The position numbers and the translations under genes are program-made. DNA of 64,000 nt from Prostheceraeus crozeri (Eukaryota; Platyhelminthes; Polycladida; Euryleptidae): the NCBI GenBank assembly GCA_907163375.1, contig CAJQUW010017003.1:186001-250000 (forward strand), read 5' to 3'. The notes below the pieces were generated by a model. The model made no database searches, had not been told where the DNA came from, and was given only the letters and a program-made list of their open reading frames with translations. Numbering within the stretch: the stretch's first letter is position 1; the number at the start of each line of letters is the position of its first letter. Shown one piece after another: positions 51,269 through 63,879 of this stretch.

Positions 51269-53277
51269 CAGTGGCGATGCCAGCCGTCTGTTTTCGGCAG
51301 GGCCAAGGCAGAGCCAAATAGATTCGTGGCAGGGCCGCATAAATGTATGCCAAGGTCATTCCAAACAATGTTGAAAAGTACATTTTTGGGGTCCCTACAG
51401 ATATAATGAGAACAGTAAGTCACCAAGAGGCCTGTATTATGTGGCCCTATCACTATGCGAAACGGTAGTAGCAAAATTTACTGATGCTTAGCCAATTATG
51501 CCAATTCGTGCTTATATTCTGATGACATGAAGCAGATTTCTACTTCTATAAGCGGCGTCCTATAATTCATATCCCGCAATCCTCACCATCATTTACATAT
51601 GATAAATACGGAGATAAGCCAACCTCGTATTATGTATATGTTCCATATTTAGAGGATTATTTTTTTCATTGAGGCAATTATTCATTAAACCATTTGAAGA
51701 AAAACAAAAAAGTACAATAAATTCTTTTAATAGCAGTATCTTGTGAAAGAAAAAGTCATGAAAATCTGAAACTAATCGCTCCAGATAAACGGGAACAAAA
51801 AAATCACAAAGCGTATGGTAAAACAGCAGGATATATCGTACAATCAAATAAAACAAGATTGTGTGTACGCGTATTAAATCTCAAATACCCTAAAAAACAA
51901 AAATGGTAGACCGAATGGGAGAAAATAATTACCCCCAAAAAATTGTATACCGGATTGGGAGACAATAACATGAGGTGGGCATCCCTCTGTTTCATGAATA
52001 TCTTTTGCCTGAGAACTGAAGAGATACACTCATGCAATTTAATACTCATGACACGTTCATGCTCATTTTATAATGATCAGTTTCTGGGGAACTCAACGAG
52101 TTTGTTAAGATATGATACACTAAGATGTGCACGAATTCAGAGGGATGCTTGAGAAATACAAAAAAGGTATAAATCCTCTTTAGCTGCCACGCAAGCAATC
52201 AATAATTGCGTCAGCTCTACTGTAAATGTCTTTGTCTTTTCGTCAAAATATCTTTGTGTCAGACTTATTTGAAAAACTTAGAAATTAAATATCCTGATCA
52301 ACTGAGCGAGTCTCACCTCGCATATCTAGCACACGGATGATGTGCTCTGTCACATAAAAATAAGATCGCCAGTATAATGAGAATGCCGAATGCTGCTGTA
52401 CTGCAGGTGTGAGAGAAGTGTTTTTGAAGCTGAGTGTTTAATACATTAGGCCTAATTAAAATCAATCAATATAAGCATATATATAGCATTTTCAAGTTAC
52501 ACAACGTAAGTAACGCTTCAAATTTGGTTACCATACTTCAAATGTAGAATTAAAAGTAGGCCTATTATCTTACAAAATCTAAAGGATAGACCCTATGCGT
52601 CAATGATACGACCTTTTAAAAAGGTTGCTCTAACATAATGCGTATTTCGCAATACTATTAACTACTACTGTAAAATTGGAAATACTTCCTTGATTCTGAA
52701 ATCTGGTCAATCTGGACGTCCGCATGAAATCCGGACTGTCGGCAGCCCTGTGCCAAAAAATGAAATAAATAAGATTTTGGCCGTATTGGCCCTCCGATAA
52801 ATATAGCGTATTAATTGTCCTAATTTTCTTTAAAATTGTAATTACGAATTCAGTTTATAGTAATAGAGTTTATTTTATTTGCATAAATTAGGTATTGGTG
52901 AATGATTAGCCTAATAAGAGTGCAAGATGATAAGAGTGTAAAACAATTTGAAAAAAAATATCACAGCTGATCGTCAAGGTCATGGACATCCAATTTAGAT
53001 TGTCCGTTTTTAAACAAACCGATAAAAATAATTGGTTTGTCAATGGAGCGAGAACAGCCGTCGTTACAACAAATACGTGTCAAATATTTCATCTGTATTC
53101 TCTGCAAAACAACCATACCAAATAAGAATAATACAAAAAAATGAATAAAATATTGCTACACTGTTAATTTACGAAATGTTCAAAATTCTCTCAAAAAGTT
53201 GGCAGGGCCACAGGCAGGGCCAGATGAAATTTGGCAGGGCCGCGGCCCTGCCTGGCCCGCCCCTGCCGTCGCCCCTG
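51269..53277. mobile_element. Non-autonomous hAT, 2.0 kb, 8-bp target duplication
   Basis: Left end CAGTGGCGATGCCAGCCGTC and right end (inverted) CAGGGGCGACGGCAGGGGCG are related hAT-type termini. Both continue into GGCAGGGCC-rich subterminal DNA. The flanking words CTCTTGAG at 51,261-51,268 and 53,278-53,285 are identical: a textbook 8-bp hAT target duplication. The interior has no transposase motifs. It interrupts a LINE reverse transcriptase. Confidence 0.9.
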
Positions 53278-54545
53278 CTCTTGAGGAATATGTGATAGAC
53301 TCTTTGAAACCTCTGATGATTCATGCATATGGCAACAATCAGTTTGGGTTTCGTCCTGGTTACTCCACTGTTCATGCCAATATAAAGATACATGATTATA
53401 TTACATCTACGATGGATAATCTTGATAATATTGGTGCTGTTGTGACATCGTTTGACATGGCGAAAACATTTGACAAACTCAATTACTTGGATCTGATAAA
53501 ATCCCTCATTGACGCTGATTTACCATCAAACTTCATTCATTGGTGCTGTAGCTTCTTGCCGCATGGAACACAAGGCCTCAAACTTATGAACTGTGTAAGT
53601 TCCACCGTACCAGTTGCATCTGGTGTGCCTCAAGAAGGCAAGCTTTCACCTTTTCTGTTCGGTATTCACATGAACTCACTTGTCTCTTTTCATTACTTCA
53701 ATTTAATGTCTAAATATGCAGACGATGTTGTGATAGTGCTGCCAATTTTGTCGGAAAATGTTGAGATTTTTGTCAAACATGAAATTGATGATGTAAATAA
53801 TTGGTGTAAGACTCATGGACTATCTTTGAATAGTGAAAAAACAAAATGTTTATTCATAAAACGAAAGACAGTGATGTTTTCTCCTTTGAATGTTAATTTG
53901 GTCGATCACTTAAAGATTCTAGGTGTTTTTTACAACGCAGATCTCACATGGGACACTTTTGTGAATTATTTGTGTAAAAAAGCTGGTCAGCGTCTTTATG
54001 TAATCAAGCGTATGAAAAATTGTTTGACAAAACCTGAGCTTATCATGATTTATAATGCCACCGTTTTGTCAATTCTTGAGTATAATTCACCTTTATTAAT
54101 CGGTATCAACAAAAAGTGCTCGGAAAAAATGGAAAAGTTCGGCGCCAGTCCCATCGGATTATCCGTGGAATGGATTGTAACTGTGACATGTTTACACCAA
54201 TTTACATCAGAAGAAATGTTGCTTGCTGCCTTAAAGATTTTCCATGATATTCAGAACTCAAGAAATCGCTTGTTTCATTTAGTCCCTTCTACATTCACCA
54301 GATCTCGACATCGTCAAAAGGTGGTTGTGCTCTAGGCTTATTCTCGCACTTTAAGCCGTCAGTCATCGTTCATACCATTTTGGACAGAACTACATAATCG
54401 AAGTTGTAATCTATGATCATTTCAGAAATTTGCTGTTCGTTCAATGTATCTTCTAAATCTATTTCCATATCTCTATGTATATCTTATGAAATTGATTAAT
54501 TTTTATTGATTGGAAATGTACACTTCCTATCCTATCCTAAATAAG
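53278..54545 (+). pseudogene. LINE (CR1/Jockey-like) RT, downstream of hAT insertion
   Basis: Open to 54,335: NNQFGFRPGYSTVHANIKIH, VTSFDMAKTFDKLNYLDLIK (first catalytic Asp), PVASGVPQEGKLSPFLFGIH, LMSKYADDVVIVLP (YADD), HLKILGVFYNADLTWDTF, then the C-terminal arginine-rich region, which resumes in another frame (SRQSSFIPFWTELHNRS near 54,360-54,410). Many substitutions at family positions (KTFDKLN for KAFD.v.) suggest an old copy. A short tandem TCCTA tail at about 54,522-54,540 marks the 3' end. Together with 51,100-51,268 this is one LINE split by the hAT. Confidence 0.85.
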
Positions 54546-54774
54546 AAATCGAGTGATTAAAGAATGCGTCTCGGAAGTGGATGGCCCTGGTATGAGTCAA
54601 ATGATTCTAAAAATTTTCAAAGCTTTGAGTAAAATCACGTTGTTATCTCCATGACCGATGGAGGGAGCACAGTTGGCTTTGAGAACATGTTAATGCACTG
54701 AGATGGTAATAGCCCGAGATCCAAAAATTTTGAATTTTCTTGTCGGCTCAAAGATAACATTACCAACATCAAAA

Positions 54775-55080
54775 CTTAAAAAATCGAACGATCCACTCCA
54801 TTGAAATCTCCAGCCATGAAGACAGGATGTTCAGGATATTCAATGAGTGAGTTATGATGAATGGAGGACACAATGTAGTTACACAATTCAACTTTAATCT
54901 GAACGTTGAACGCTCCAACACGCGGAAAATAAATGAGGACCAATATGTAGTGGAAATGCTCGAAATCAACTCGCAGTACCATGACATCCACCTAAATTTG
55001 CTTGGAATCACAAAGAAAACGATTATTAAAGTCAGTCCGCCATCATCCACTTTACCAGAGGTTCGATGTTTTCTTGAGAG
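54775..55080 (-). pseudogene. LINE APE-type endonuclease relic
   Basis: The minus strand encodes VDVMVLRVDFEHFHYILVLI, YFPRVGAFNVQIKVELCNYI and YPEHPVFMAGDFNGVDRSIF. The final P(v)(i/f)-x-GDFN motif preceded by a hydrophobic '(v)YFP' strand is the apurinic-endonuclease domain of LINEs. The domain is partial at both sides and in competing frames. It is on the opposite strand to the neighbouring LINE RT, so it is a separate insertion. Confidence 0.65.
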
Positions 55081-55099
55081 CGCAAAATATGATTAATTA

Positions 55100-56200
55100 G
55101 ACAGCAAATCGACTACGTAGCGAATGGAAAAGAAAAAAATATACTTATGTGCACATTGCTATATACTATGCTATGCTCATATACTATGCTCTTGTTGTTC
55201 ATGGACTTTGCCGGTGAAGCACGTGTTCTTCCGCATAGTGCAGCGTTTACTCTTGCGCAAAGATTCAATAACAGAATCGGTTTCAAATGCGATGAAAAAT
55301 CTGCGGGTTTAGTTATCAGTTAGATATTGTATACGTATAGATATTCCAAGAAATTTTGGTTAAATAATAGACAAAACTTTCTGAACTGAATGTGAATGCT
55401 GATTTATACTGAACATACTGTACCTCTTGTAAAAGCGCCATCTGCTGTATGGTACAAAGAGAGCCCCATCTGTGCGCAATAATTATTCATCGCACTTGTC
55501 TGAAAATGGAAAAGATGCATCGACATTAAGATGTACATCAAAATAGGCCAAAAATGACATAATTACCCAATTTTATAATGGGCTTGTATTTTAGTGCATC
55601 ATTCTTGGATTTCTTTTTTTACAGGACTTCAGTTTATTTGCCTCTAAGTGAAGCTTTAAAAAAAAGCTTTATCATTTTTCATTATCAGATCACGCGTAAC
55701 ATTTTCACCAATTATCAATTCATAGAAACAGCTGCTACGATCACCCATAGTGTTCCTATGCGATTTAGATGCAGTCGTCATGTATGCTAGCAGGCTATTT
55801 ACAGTTTAAAAAAGGGCATACTAATTTCATTAACTGCTTTCATCGTACTGCGAACATTTTTTCGTGTTGCTCATCATCATTCACTTTTTCTAATTTAATT
55901 ACTTTTACTATTACTTTCTGTTGCATGTTGCTGATGCGGCATTAATTTCATAATGGCAAAGTGAAAACGCAATAGCTGCAGTATATAATCTTCAGAAAAA
56001 AGTGAAAAGTGATATTGTGAAAAATATCATTCATGCAATCACTGACATGAGGAGCATTCTTTGACAGTGTTCCTTTGATTCGAGCTAACAAAACGAGAGC
56101 TGCGTTGACTTCTGATTGCACCTAGCACTGTTAAGCACTTCTCCAACAGTGTCAAAGCAAGTCCACAACGGAGAAACTCACCACTTCTCTGCCAGAATTA
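55100..56200. other. Non-coding stretch
   Basis: No recognised gene or repeat. A short repeat ATACTATGCT (55,167-55,193) is the only local structure noted. Confidence 0.5.
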
Positions 56201-56209
56201 TACAAACTT

Positions 56210-57110
56210 CGATAACGATATCCTTAGACGGAATTCCGTCTTGATGGAAATCCGGGATTTACTTTCCCTACTTCTGCAGAACGCTTGGCCTATCAGTTCA
56301 GTGTCCTTTATAACAAAATGCCTACCCTCAGGACATTCGCTTCGAAATTGGAAATGTGGTAACCTTCTTCCTCTTCCCATAAAAGGCGCCACTGATTTTC
56401 GTCCCATATCCATCTTGCCCTTTCTCAGTTAAGCTCTCGAAACGTTGGTGAGAGATAGAATTGTTCTCTTGCCTTTACATATGCCTTTACATCACCGAAA
56501 ATTTGCATTTCTTCCCAATAGCTTCGGTGACTGCACAATTGCATTACCGGCTATTATTGTTGATTCTCCAACACATAGCTCCTCACCCTCCAAACTCCGT
56601 TTCCCTTCTCGCTGTTGACCAAAATTGAACATCCCATCTGCTGAGGTCTGATGAAAAAGATACAACCAACATTTTAAGGGAGTCAACCTGAAAAATTTAC
56701 GAGTTTTCAATCACATATAGTAACACAATTGCTCTGATTTATGGACATATTCATAAATTTTTTTTATTAATATTTGCAGAAAGATGTAGGCATGTTGAAT
56801 CCCTACGCGGGAATTTTAAATATTCGTCTGAAGCTCTTAATTTTGCTCACGACTTCCTGACAGATCGCTTTCAGCGTTCTATTTTGAATAGTGCCTTGAT
56901 TACATGGGAGTTTTTCAACAGTGAGGTTCATCAAAGATTAATACTTGGTCCCCTATTATTCTTATTTTTTATACATGATGATCTAAAATTCTGTAATTTC
57001 AAAACTGTTGTTTATGCTGACTTGACCAAGATACATTTTGAACGACCTGGCTCATTCTCTCAATTTTCAACGAACAGATATAGATGTGCTTTGTGCAAGG
57101 GAGAATGCTA
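56210..57110 (+). pseudogene. LINE RT relic
   Basis: Plus-strand pieces in order: LRNWKCGNLLPLPIKGATDF with RPISILPFLS near 56,345-56,430; PNSFGDCTIALPAIIVDSPT near 56,510-56,570; then FAHDFLTDRFQRSILNSALI near 56,840, and SEVHQRLILGPLLFLFFIHD with CNFKTVVYADLTKIHFERPG near 56,920-57,055 (degenerate 'GVPQGSiLGPLLFLLFINDL...YADDT'). A segment between the two halves belongs to an inverted repeat (see 56,620-57,270). Confidence 0.7.
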
Positions 57111-57270
57111 AAATCCTTCTGCAAATATTAATATAACAAAACGTATGGATAGGCATGGAAATGTATATGTAATATATATGTAATTGAAAACTCGCAGGTT
57201 TCTCAGGTTGACAGCGTTTAAATTTTGGGTGCATCATTTTCATCAGATCTCAGCAGATGGTGTGTTCAAT
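56620..57270. repeat. Inverted repeat pair overlapping a LINE relic
   Basis: 56,630-56,713 and 57,186-57,265 are inverted copies, about 75-80% identical: CATCTGCTGAG.TCTGATGAAA near the inner or outer side and GTCAACCTGA then CGAGTTTTCAAT at the other. Translated, both give KTR.F.RLT..K.W and FHQ.SADG.FNF, so the repeat is either an old coding remnant or a transposon end. Confidence 0.55.
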
Positions 57271-58259
57271 TTTCTCTGCTTTACAACAAGTGCTGTAAGG
57301 CTATGTGCATACATAGCATACATATGTTCACACAATAATGGCAATAGTTGCGACGTGATTTCTCATGGGTCTCTCTCCCTTGTGATTTGCAACGCAACTT
57401 ATTGTTGACCTGTTGTTTGTGACCTGAATTTACAGCAATTTGTGAAACTTGAAATGTTGCATCTCTTTTCATTGCGTTGGCTCAATGCTCGAGACAACCC
57501 CAGCTTGGAGGCTGTTGGATAAATGCTGCATGAAATTGATCAAGAACGTCCGCAAAAACTCTGCTCACCACCCTCTAGCAGAATTTTTTGTTGTGAGAAA
57601 CTTTTTGCATACTGTTCGACATCCTCATGTAGATTGCAATTTGCATAGCAGAAGTTTTGTGAAGTTTTGGTTGGAAATTTGCGCAAAATTATGAAGGTAC
57701 TTGTCATGCCGACTTTGTACGGACGAGTGAAGCATTCTTATTGTTGTCACCTAACACATGATGTACTGCACCAACTTCTTAACCAGAGTGCATCTTTCCA
57801 TTCAAAGCATATCCGCTATTAGTCCCGCACAGCCAGGCAAATTTCGCCCATATTTTCTGGCTTTAAAGGGCGTGTTTATTCTGGCGGAGCTTTCCCTTTG
57901 TGCTCAGTGAACTCCCCAATAACTGTCAAAATATAAGCAGGACAGTATAATCTTCTTTACTGTGTTTTGACAATGGGTCGGCAGAACAAATTAAATATAA
58001 CTTAGAAGACTTTTCTCGATCGAAAGTGTATTAAAATACAGTGAAAGGGGTTTTGAGCCGATCAGAATTGAAGAGGGTATGATTGGTGACGGAGCAATAT
58101 CTTGCAAATGGCTACCCTACTCGATTTATTAAAGCTGTCAAACGCTCTCTATAGCTAGAAATAGACCGAGAAATGGTGATGATGTCCCGAAGATATTTTT
58201 CACAATGTCATTTCATAGTGGAAGAGACACTAGAGAAATAAGAAATCGCTTGAAATAAT
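57271..58259. other. Non-coding stretch
   Basis: No recognised gene on either strand. Confidence 0.5.
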
Positions 58260-59319
58260 CTGGGGCGAACGCACAGAAACACTGTTAGGTTAACAAGTCT
58301 ATGACAGCATCATTAACCCATTGAGAGGGGGCACAGATGGGCTGTTAAGTCAGTCATGGCTACGATCTTGGTTAGTGATCGCAAATTTATGACAGCCTAT
58401 CTGTGATTGGTTTCTGCATGCATAAAGAGGTTCACTGAATAGTGAATTCATTACAGATGATGTTTGCTTCGTCATCTAACTGATGCGAGATTAGAAATTG
58501 TGCTGCTTTCATGTTTTGATCTAAAAGCAGGAGATTGATGACTTACCTAAAGCGCATGCGCTTACCTACGCAAAACTTTCGTGACCACTGCATGGTAAAA
58601 GAATAATGACTACAGCTCTTATTATGCGCAGCATGGCAATGACAATAGCACTCATTGTGTGAGTTTTGTCTCTGTTATGTGGCTGCTGACGTTGGGGGCA
58701 CGAGTGAATAATGGAACTCGCTGTCTCAGCTAATATACTATTTATAAATCTATGCTTTCATGCCGCAATTTTCTTTGACATGCTTATTAGAGAGCTTCTT
58801 TATCATAAATAGCACAGCGATTAATTGCGTGTACATTCAGCACAGAAACGAATTATCCTCACTCTCGGTGTCATACATTGACTATGATCGCTGGCCAGAA
58901 TCGTCATCGTAAACAAAGCGAAAAGTCGGATTTCTATGTTCATTGTTACACGCTTTGTCAACATCAGTGATGCGCTTTTAGAGTTTCAGCTTATCACGTG
59001 ACAACTGATGCTAAGAGCGGAAGTCCTGCAAAAATTGTAACAAAATTCTAGCAACTCTTATGTGCGCACCACACGGTTACGCCTCCGCCACAATGAAAGC
59101 AAAGTAAACACGAGTGTCCCGAGCAAGCGCGAGCAAACGCATGTTCGCAAGCTATCAATCCCTCTGGTTGCTTTGCTCGCAGTGTGGAAGTCTACAACTG
59201 CTGCAATGGTGACTACATATTTTCTACAAAACGCTTTACTCGGAAACGCCTGGAAAAGCTCGCAGTGTGGCTGAGGCCTTAAGGGACTCACTAACTCTGT
59301 TTCTGTGCGGTCGCCCCTG
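58260..59319. mobile_element. Candidate non-autonomous hAT element
   Basis: The left end CTGGGGCGAACGCACAGAAA and the inverted right end CAGGGGCGACCGCACAGAAA match at 17 of 20 positions and continue with related A/G-rich words. CAGGGGCG is a hAT-like terminus. Flanking octamers GAAATAAT and GACTTTAT agree at 5 of 8 positions, so a target duplication is only possible if old. No transposase within the 1.06 kb. Confidence 0.55.
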
Positions 59320-59439
59320 GACTTTATACAATGTAGACATCTGGCTGTCAACTTCACCGCGCTCGACCCTTGCATCGAATTCAATGTGCTAAAGACGAAG
59401 ATGACTGCATAAACTTAAATGCGTCTAATGTGGTTGCAA

Positions 59440-59755
59440 GGATGGGCGAGTGAGCTACACTTGGAAAGATTGCGTGTACTTTCTTCACTGTTGCATGTGT
59501 CCTTAATGCTCGCAGGCCATCTACTGTACATTGGTGAAACAATGAGCTTCGTGAACATTCCCGGCTTCGTGAACATTTAACAGTAGAAACTTCATTGTTT
59601 CATCAACACATTTTTAATGATCATACATTAGAACTTACTCAATATCCTCAACAATCCTTCATAAAAATGTAACTGACCTCAATGAGCGTATGCAATTGGA
59701 ACATTTGCAGATTAAATCACGAAATCCCTCTCTGAATGAACGTGTCCAGTAGACA
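59440..59755 (+). pseudogene. PLE GIY-YIG relic (degenerate)
   Basis: Short plus-strand pieces resemble the end of a PLE protein: LLYIGET near 59,525, LREHLTVETSLFHQHIFNDH near 59,570-59,630 and LQIKSRNPSLNERVQ near 59,707-59,750 (compare the usual 'I..l....P.GLNer' ending). Broken frames; low confidence. Confidence 0.4.
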
Positions 59756-61750
59756 TTAATTTTTTGCACCTGCCGAAACGTTGCACAGCGAATTGTAATT
59801 CGTATTTCAATGCACTTCCGTTCGAGAAAAGTTAATCTTTTAACTTGTGTTTAATTCAGTCAACAGTAAAATATTAACATGGATTTTTGAGGGCAATAAT
59901 GTAGGCCATCTGAGCGCCTGAAAATGTCCGACAATGTTGCTCAAAAAATCTTTGTTAATACATAATAAATATATTGTGCGTAATTGAAATGGACTGGGTA
60001 GTAATCTAGGAAAAAGCGGGCAGCAATGCTATGAATGCACAGGGAGATACACGTTTGCTCAGACTTCTAAAATATCTTTAGCATGCATAGATACAGATGA
60101 ATACAGATATCATCATTACGGAATACATTGCTGCCTTCTTTTTTCCACATTATGCCATAGCTAAATTAAGCACAATAAATGTTTCATCAGTTAACTCCAC
60201 ATTTCCCCCACTGCAGCTAATTGATCGTTGCCGTCACGTGAGTGAAAATTATCATACCGTGCACACCGCAGGAAAAAGGCATAGAAAGAGATTTTTTATC
60301 TGAAGATGTCTAGAATGTAAATTGACTCAAGGTCGCGGCACATCCGGGGAACTAAAGGGAGAGCATATATTTTATCCTGCATATAACTAAGGTGGGGCAT
60401 GAACCAATGAAAAGCTTAGAATTACACATGTGATTTATTCTAACTAATGATTCAGCGGTTGACGGTGTATAAAAATCTGTGCGATTTTTGTGCTACTATT
60501 GTGTATTGCGCTTTACTTCCATTCTAGAAGTTTTATTGTTATCAATTTCTATGAAAAAAGGCAAATTGTCTTTGTTACATGACATTTGTAGAAATGCTAT
60601 TCTCTATCCCATAGATTGTAGAGTTTCCCCTATCGAAGCCTGAATGAATTATACCCAAACAGACATTTATCTCATTGATGTAGAACATTGACATCCAATC
60701 ACAAATATGCATTGCATTGCGACGAATATCACTGACTCCTCTGTTTGAATTACGTTGAATGACATAAAGTATATGCATAGCATTCGAGAAAATAGCTTGA
60801 AGCGGATGTGTCATTCTGATTGCGGATGTGCTAAGCGGAGAGACTGGAAACCTGCAGTATTCCTTTCCTTCTCTTAATCAGGTAGGTCTCAAATGAATAG
60901 TTGACATCACGAAAATCAGAGTTCATAACGTCATCGGAAGCCTCTTGAAAAATAAAAATTTTCAAATGCAATTTGCGGTCGTTCTAGGCATCGCACGAAG
61001 TTGGGAGTGGTGCCATTCTATCTTGGTTACAAATTTTTCCTATTAATAATGGGGGCCAAAATGCTGCTTAAAATAAACAGTATGCATGAATGAGTTGAGT
61101 TATGACAAACTTCAATCCGTTATTGTGTTCGCTGGATGGTGTTCAAAATATTATAAATCGATCAGTTAACAAATTGTGACTTCTCTGTAAGAAGACATGC
61201 AAGTATGATGATGAATCAAGCACGAGGCGAACGAGCATTTTCGGAGCACTCTTTTGATATATTGTTCATAGAAATCGATGGACTAGAGAAGAACTGCTGA
61301 CATCGTGAAGGTATCGCAAAATCTCAAGTCTAATGGCTGAATAATGTCTCACTTTTACTTGTTCATCAAAAAAGCTGGTATCTGGTATCTTCAGAATATT
61401 TGCGATGTAAGGAGTGAGGATACATGGATTTTAGCTTTGTTAAAATCAGTTGCGTTCTTCTTTTTCAAAAATGTTTCAGATCCTTTCTCAGAAACGCACA
61501 ATTCTATTCAACGAATGCACAGTTGATGGATAGTGGCCGATTGGCACAGTCGGAGGTGAAAGAGCAAAGATATGCAATCGCTGATTGCTTGCACGTCACG
61601 ATGTAGTGAGAAGATGAATTTTCAGTCATTACATGTGAAGTCGCGATTTTGCAATAACTTCACGAAATAAGTATTTCTTTGCTAGTCCACTGATTTCCAT
61701 GAGCAATGCATGAATGGATATCTCCGAAAATGCACGTTCGTCCCGTGGTT
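59756..61750. other. Non-coding stretch
   Basis: No recognised gene. Open stretches of 60-80 codons at 60,097, 60,575 and 61,344 have no recognisable features. Confidence 0.5.
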
Positions 61751-61754
61751 GATT

Positions 61755-61945
61755 CAATATCACACTCAAATGTTTTCTTATTGCGACCACTCTTCAACAA
61801 ACACAATAACGGATACAAGTTCATCATAGCTAGCTTACTTGAAAGTCGAGAATTCAAGCTCTCGAATGATGTATTGCACGTTGTTGTGTGACACGATTGA
61901 AAGACATGAAGATCGATTGAATTTCAACAAAATTTAGGTGATCTG
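61755..61945 (+). repeat. Dispersed repeat shared with 46,496-46,695
   Basis: Second copy of the diverged interspersed repeat, same orientation, non-coding. Confidence 0.5.
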
Positions 61946-62050
61946 CTTTTTATGATCAGCTGTGTAGAATGTCAAAGACGTCTAGACGTTCTTGTCAAGA
62001 CGAGTTCTCTACGGCAAGATGGCAACTTCATTGCATACACTCGAAAAATG

Positions 62051-62213
62051 TTGGTTTTTATTGGTTTTCCAGAAGCCACACGGATTTCCAGAAAATCAAA
62101 CCGGTTCTCTGGAAAACCAAACTGGTTCTTCAGAAAACCAAAAGGATTTCTGGAAAACCAAAAGGATTTCTGGAAGACCAAATGGTTCTCTGCAGAAAAC
62201 CAGTTTGGTTTGC
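62051..62213. repeat. 20-21-bp minisatellite, about 7 units
   Basis: Units such as GGTTCTCTGGAAAACCAAACT (62,103), GGTTCTTCAGAAAACCAAAA (62,124), GGATTTCTGGAAAACCAAAA (62,144) and GGATTTCTGGAAGACCAAAT (62,164) follow each other. Each unit is partly self-complementary (GGTT ... AACC). A lone related unit occurs near 63,793-63,822 (GAAAACCAATATTGGTTCTC). It stays open in several frames only because of its repeat composition. Confidence 0.8.
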
Positions 62214-63870
62214 AGTTGTATTGGGCCAATCAGAGGATCAATTTTGATGCAAGAAGCAATCAATAGAAATTGCAACGTTTGACTGCAGCATTTAAATGAT
62301 TGCGACCAATTAATGGAAATACAAATGATTTTTGATGAATCCTGGTATTTAGTGTCGTGAAAATCGAGTTTGATTTTCTACATATTTTTGAATGCCGAAG
62401 AAGATCTATTGACAGATCGTCGTTTGTGTAGAGTTGTAGACGGACATTCATGTTAATGATAACAGAACTACTGATTTCCCAGAAGATATAAGATTGTTAA
62501 CCACGCGGAATCTTCATCTATCAATAGTGATATGAATGATGGATTAGTTGAGGATGATTTGAAGTGTATAAAGTTGTGCTGATTAGGATTTATTCTCAGC
62601 CTATTTGTATTTCACATTCTCATTTTACACCAGAAGTTTAAATTGCATGAACTCATCTTAATTTCACCAGATCATTTGCTGACGGCTAGCTCCCTTTCAC
62701 TCACTGCTGCACATATCGTGATTCCTCTTTCTCTCTTATCTCGCTGCGATGACTTGGCCTAAATTTAGTAAGCGGAATCTCTCCAAAGGGGAAAATATTA
62801 CGTGACACTTTGCTTTTAATGGAAAGCATGCTTCTTTGATTAGTTTTTACAGATGCATGTACAAGCTAATAAATCATTAATAAAATTGCCAATGATTTAC
62901 TGATGGCGAAGTCTTTCTATACGAAAAACAATCGGTTTCGAGGAAGTACATTTGTGTCGTTGCCATGACGTCAAGAATGAGGTGAGTCTGATTTTCTTCC
63001 TCCATTGACGCATTTGTTCTAGTGACCATGTCATGTGAGTGATTTAAACGTGTTGTCATCTTATTTCTTGTGCTACTGTGAAATTTATTTTGCTGTTTTC
63101 AACGTTTATCCGTCCTTGCACTATGTATGGAATTGCACATCATCCACACAAAACGTATGTGTATTAACAGTTATTTCCAACAGTCTTTCATGCACTGTAT
63201 AGCTGACGTGCTTAAATAGTCTTTACAAATTAATCTTAAATTACTTTATTTATTTATGATGAATATGAGTATTCATGTCAGAATTCCCTTATAAATGATT
63301 CGGGTATCTAGCAATTTGGTATTTAAATCTCATGACTACCGAGAATGCACTGTTTGTAGCCTACATGTATGTACAAAATCATTTACAATACATGTATACG
63401 ACTGATTTCATATTCATATTCGACCACTTTTTAAAGCTTTTAAAATTCCCTACATCTAACTAGTGTGATGTGTCATATCAGCCTTACCCTTGTAGAATAT
63501 GTATGAAGTCCTATAGTCTGTTGAATATTGAAGCTTTATGCAAGTTTAATGATGAATTTCCAGTCTGGATGAATTTCCAATTTACCTCACATGGGAAATC
63601 ATGAATAAATGAATTCTTGAAACCTAGTTATATGTACTAATGACACCTGTTCAAAACAGACTATTACAGCATATCAGAATTATATCATAAAAATGAATTA
63701 TCAATATTATTTTATACTATTATTATATTAGGTCTATTATTTACTACATATATATTAAATTCTATAAAAAAACAATATCGCGTCACTCTTGAAAACCAAT
63801 ATTGGTTCTCTAGAAAGCCAAGATATAACAGTAGTAAGAAAACGGCGAACACCAGATAGCGCAAGATGGC
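62214..63870. other. Non-coding stretch
   Basis: No recognised gene. Very AT-rich at 63,640-63,780. Confidence 0.5.
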
Positions 63871-63879
63871 CGCCATCGC

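Noticed and set aside
59062-59384. Open frames on both strands around 59,060-59,380 resembling a short host protein
   Set aside because: The region lies at the right end of a candidate hAT element, has no domain match that I recognise, and both strands are open because of GC-rich composition.
61952-62282. Several overlapping frames of 85-104 codons with FRKPKGFLENQ-like repeats
   Set aside because: They come from the 20-21-bp minisatellite, which is open in several frames on both strands.
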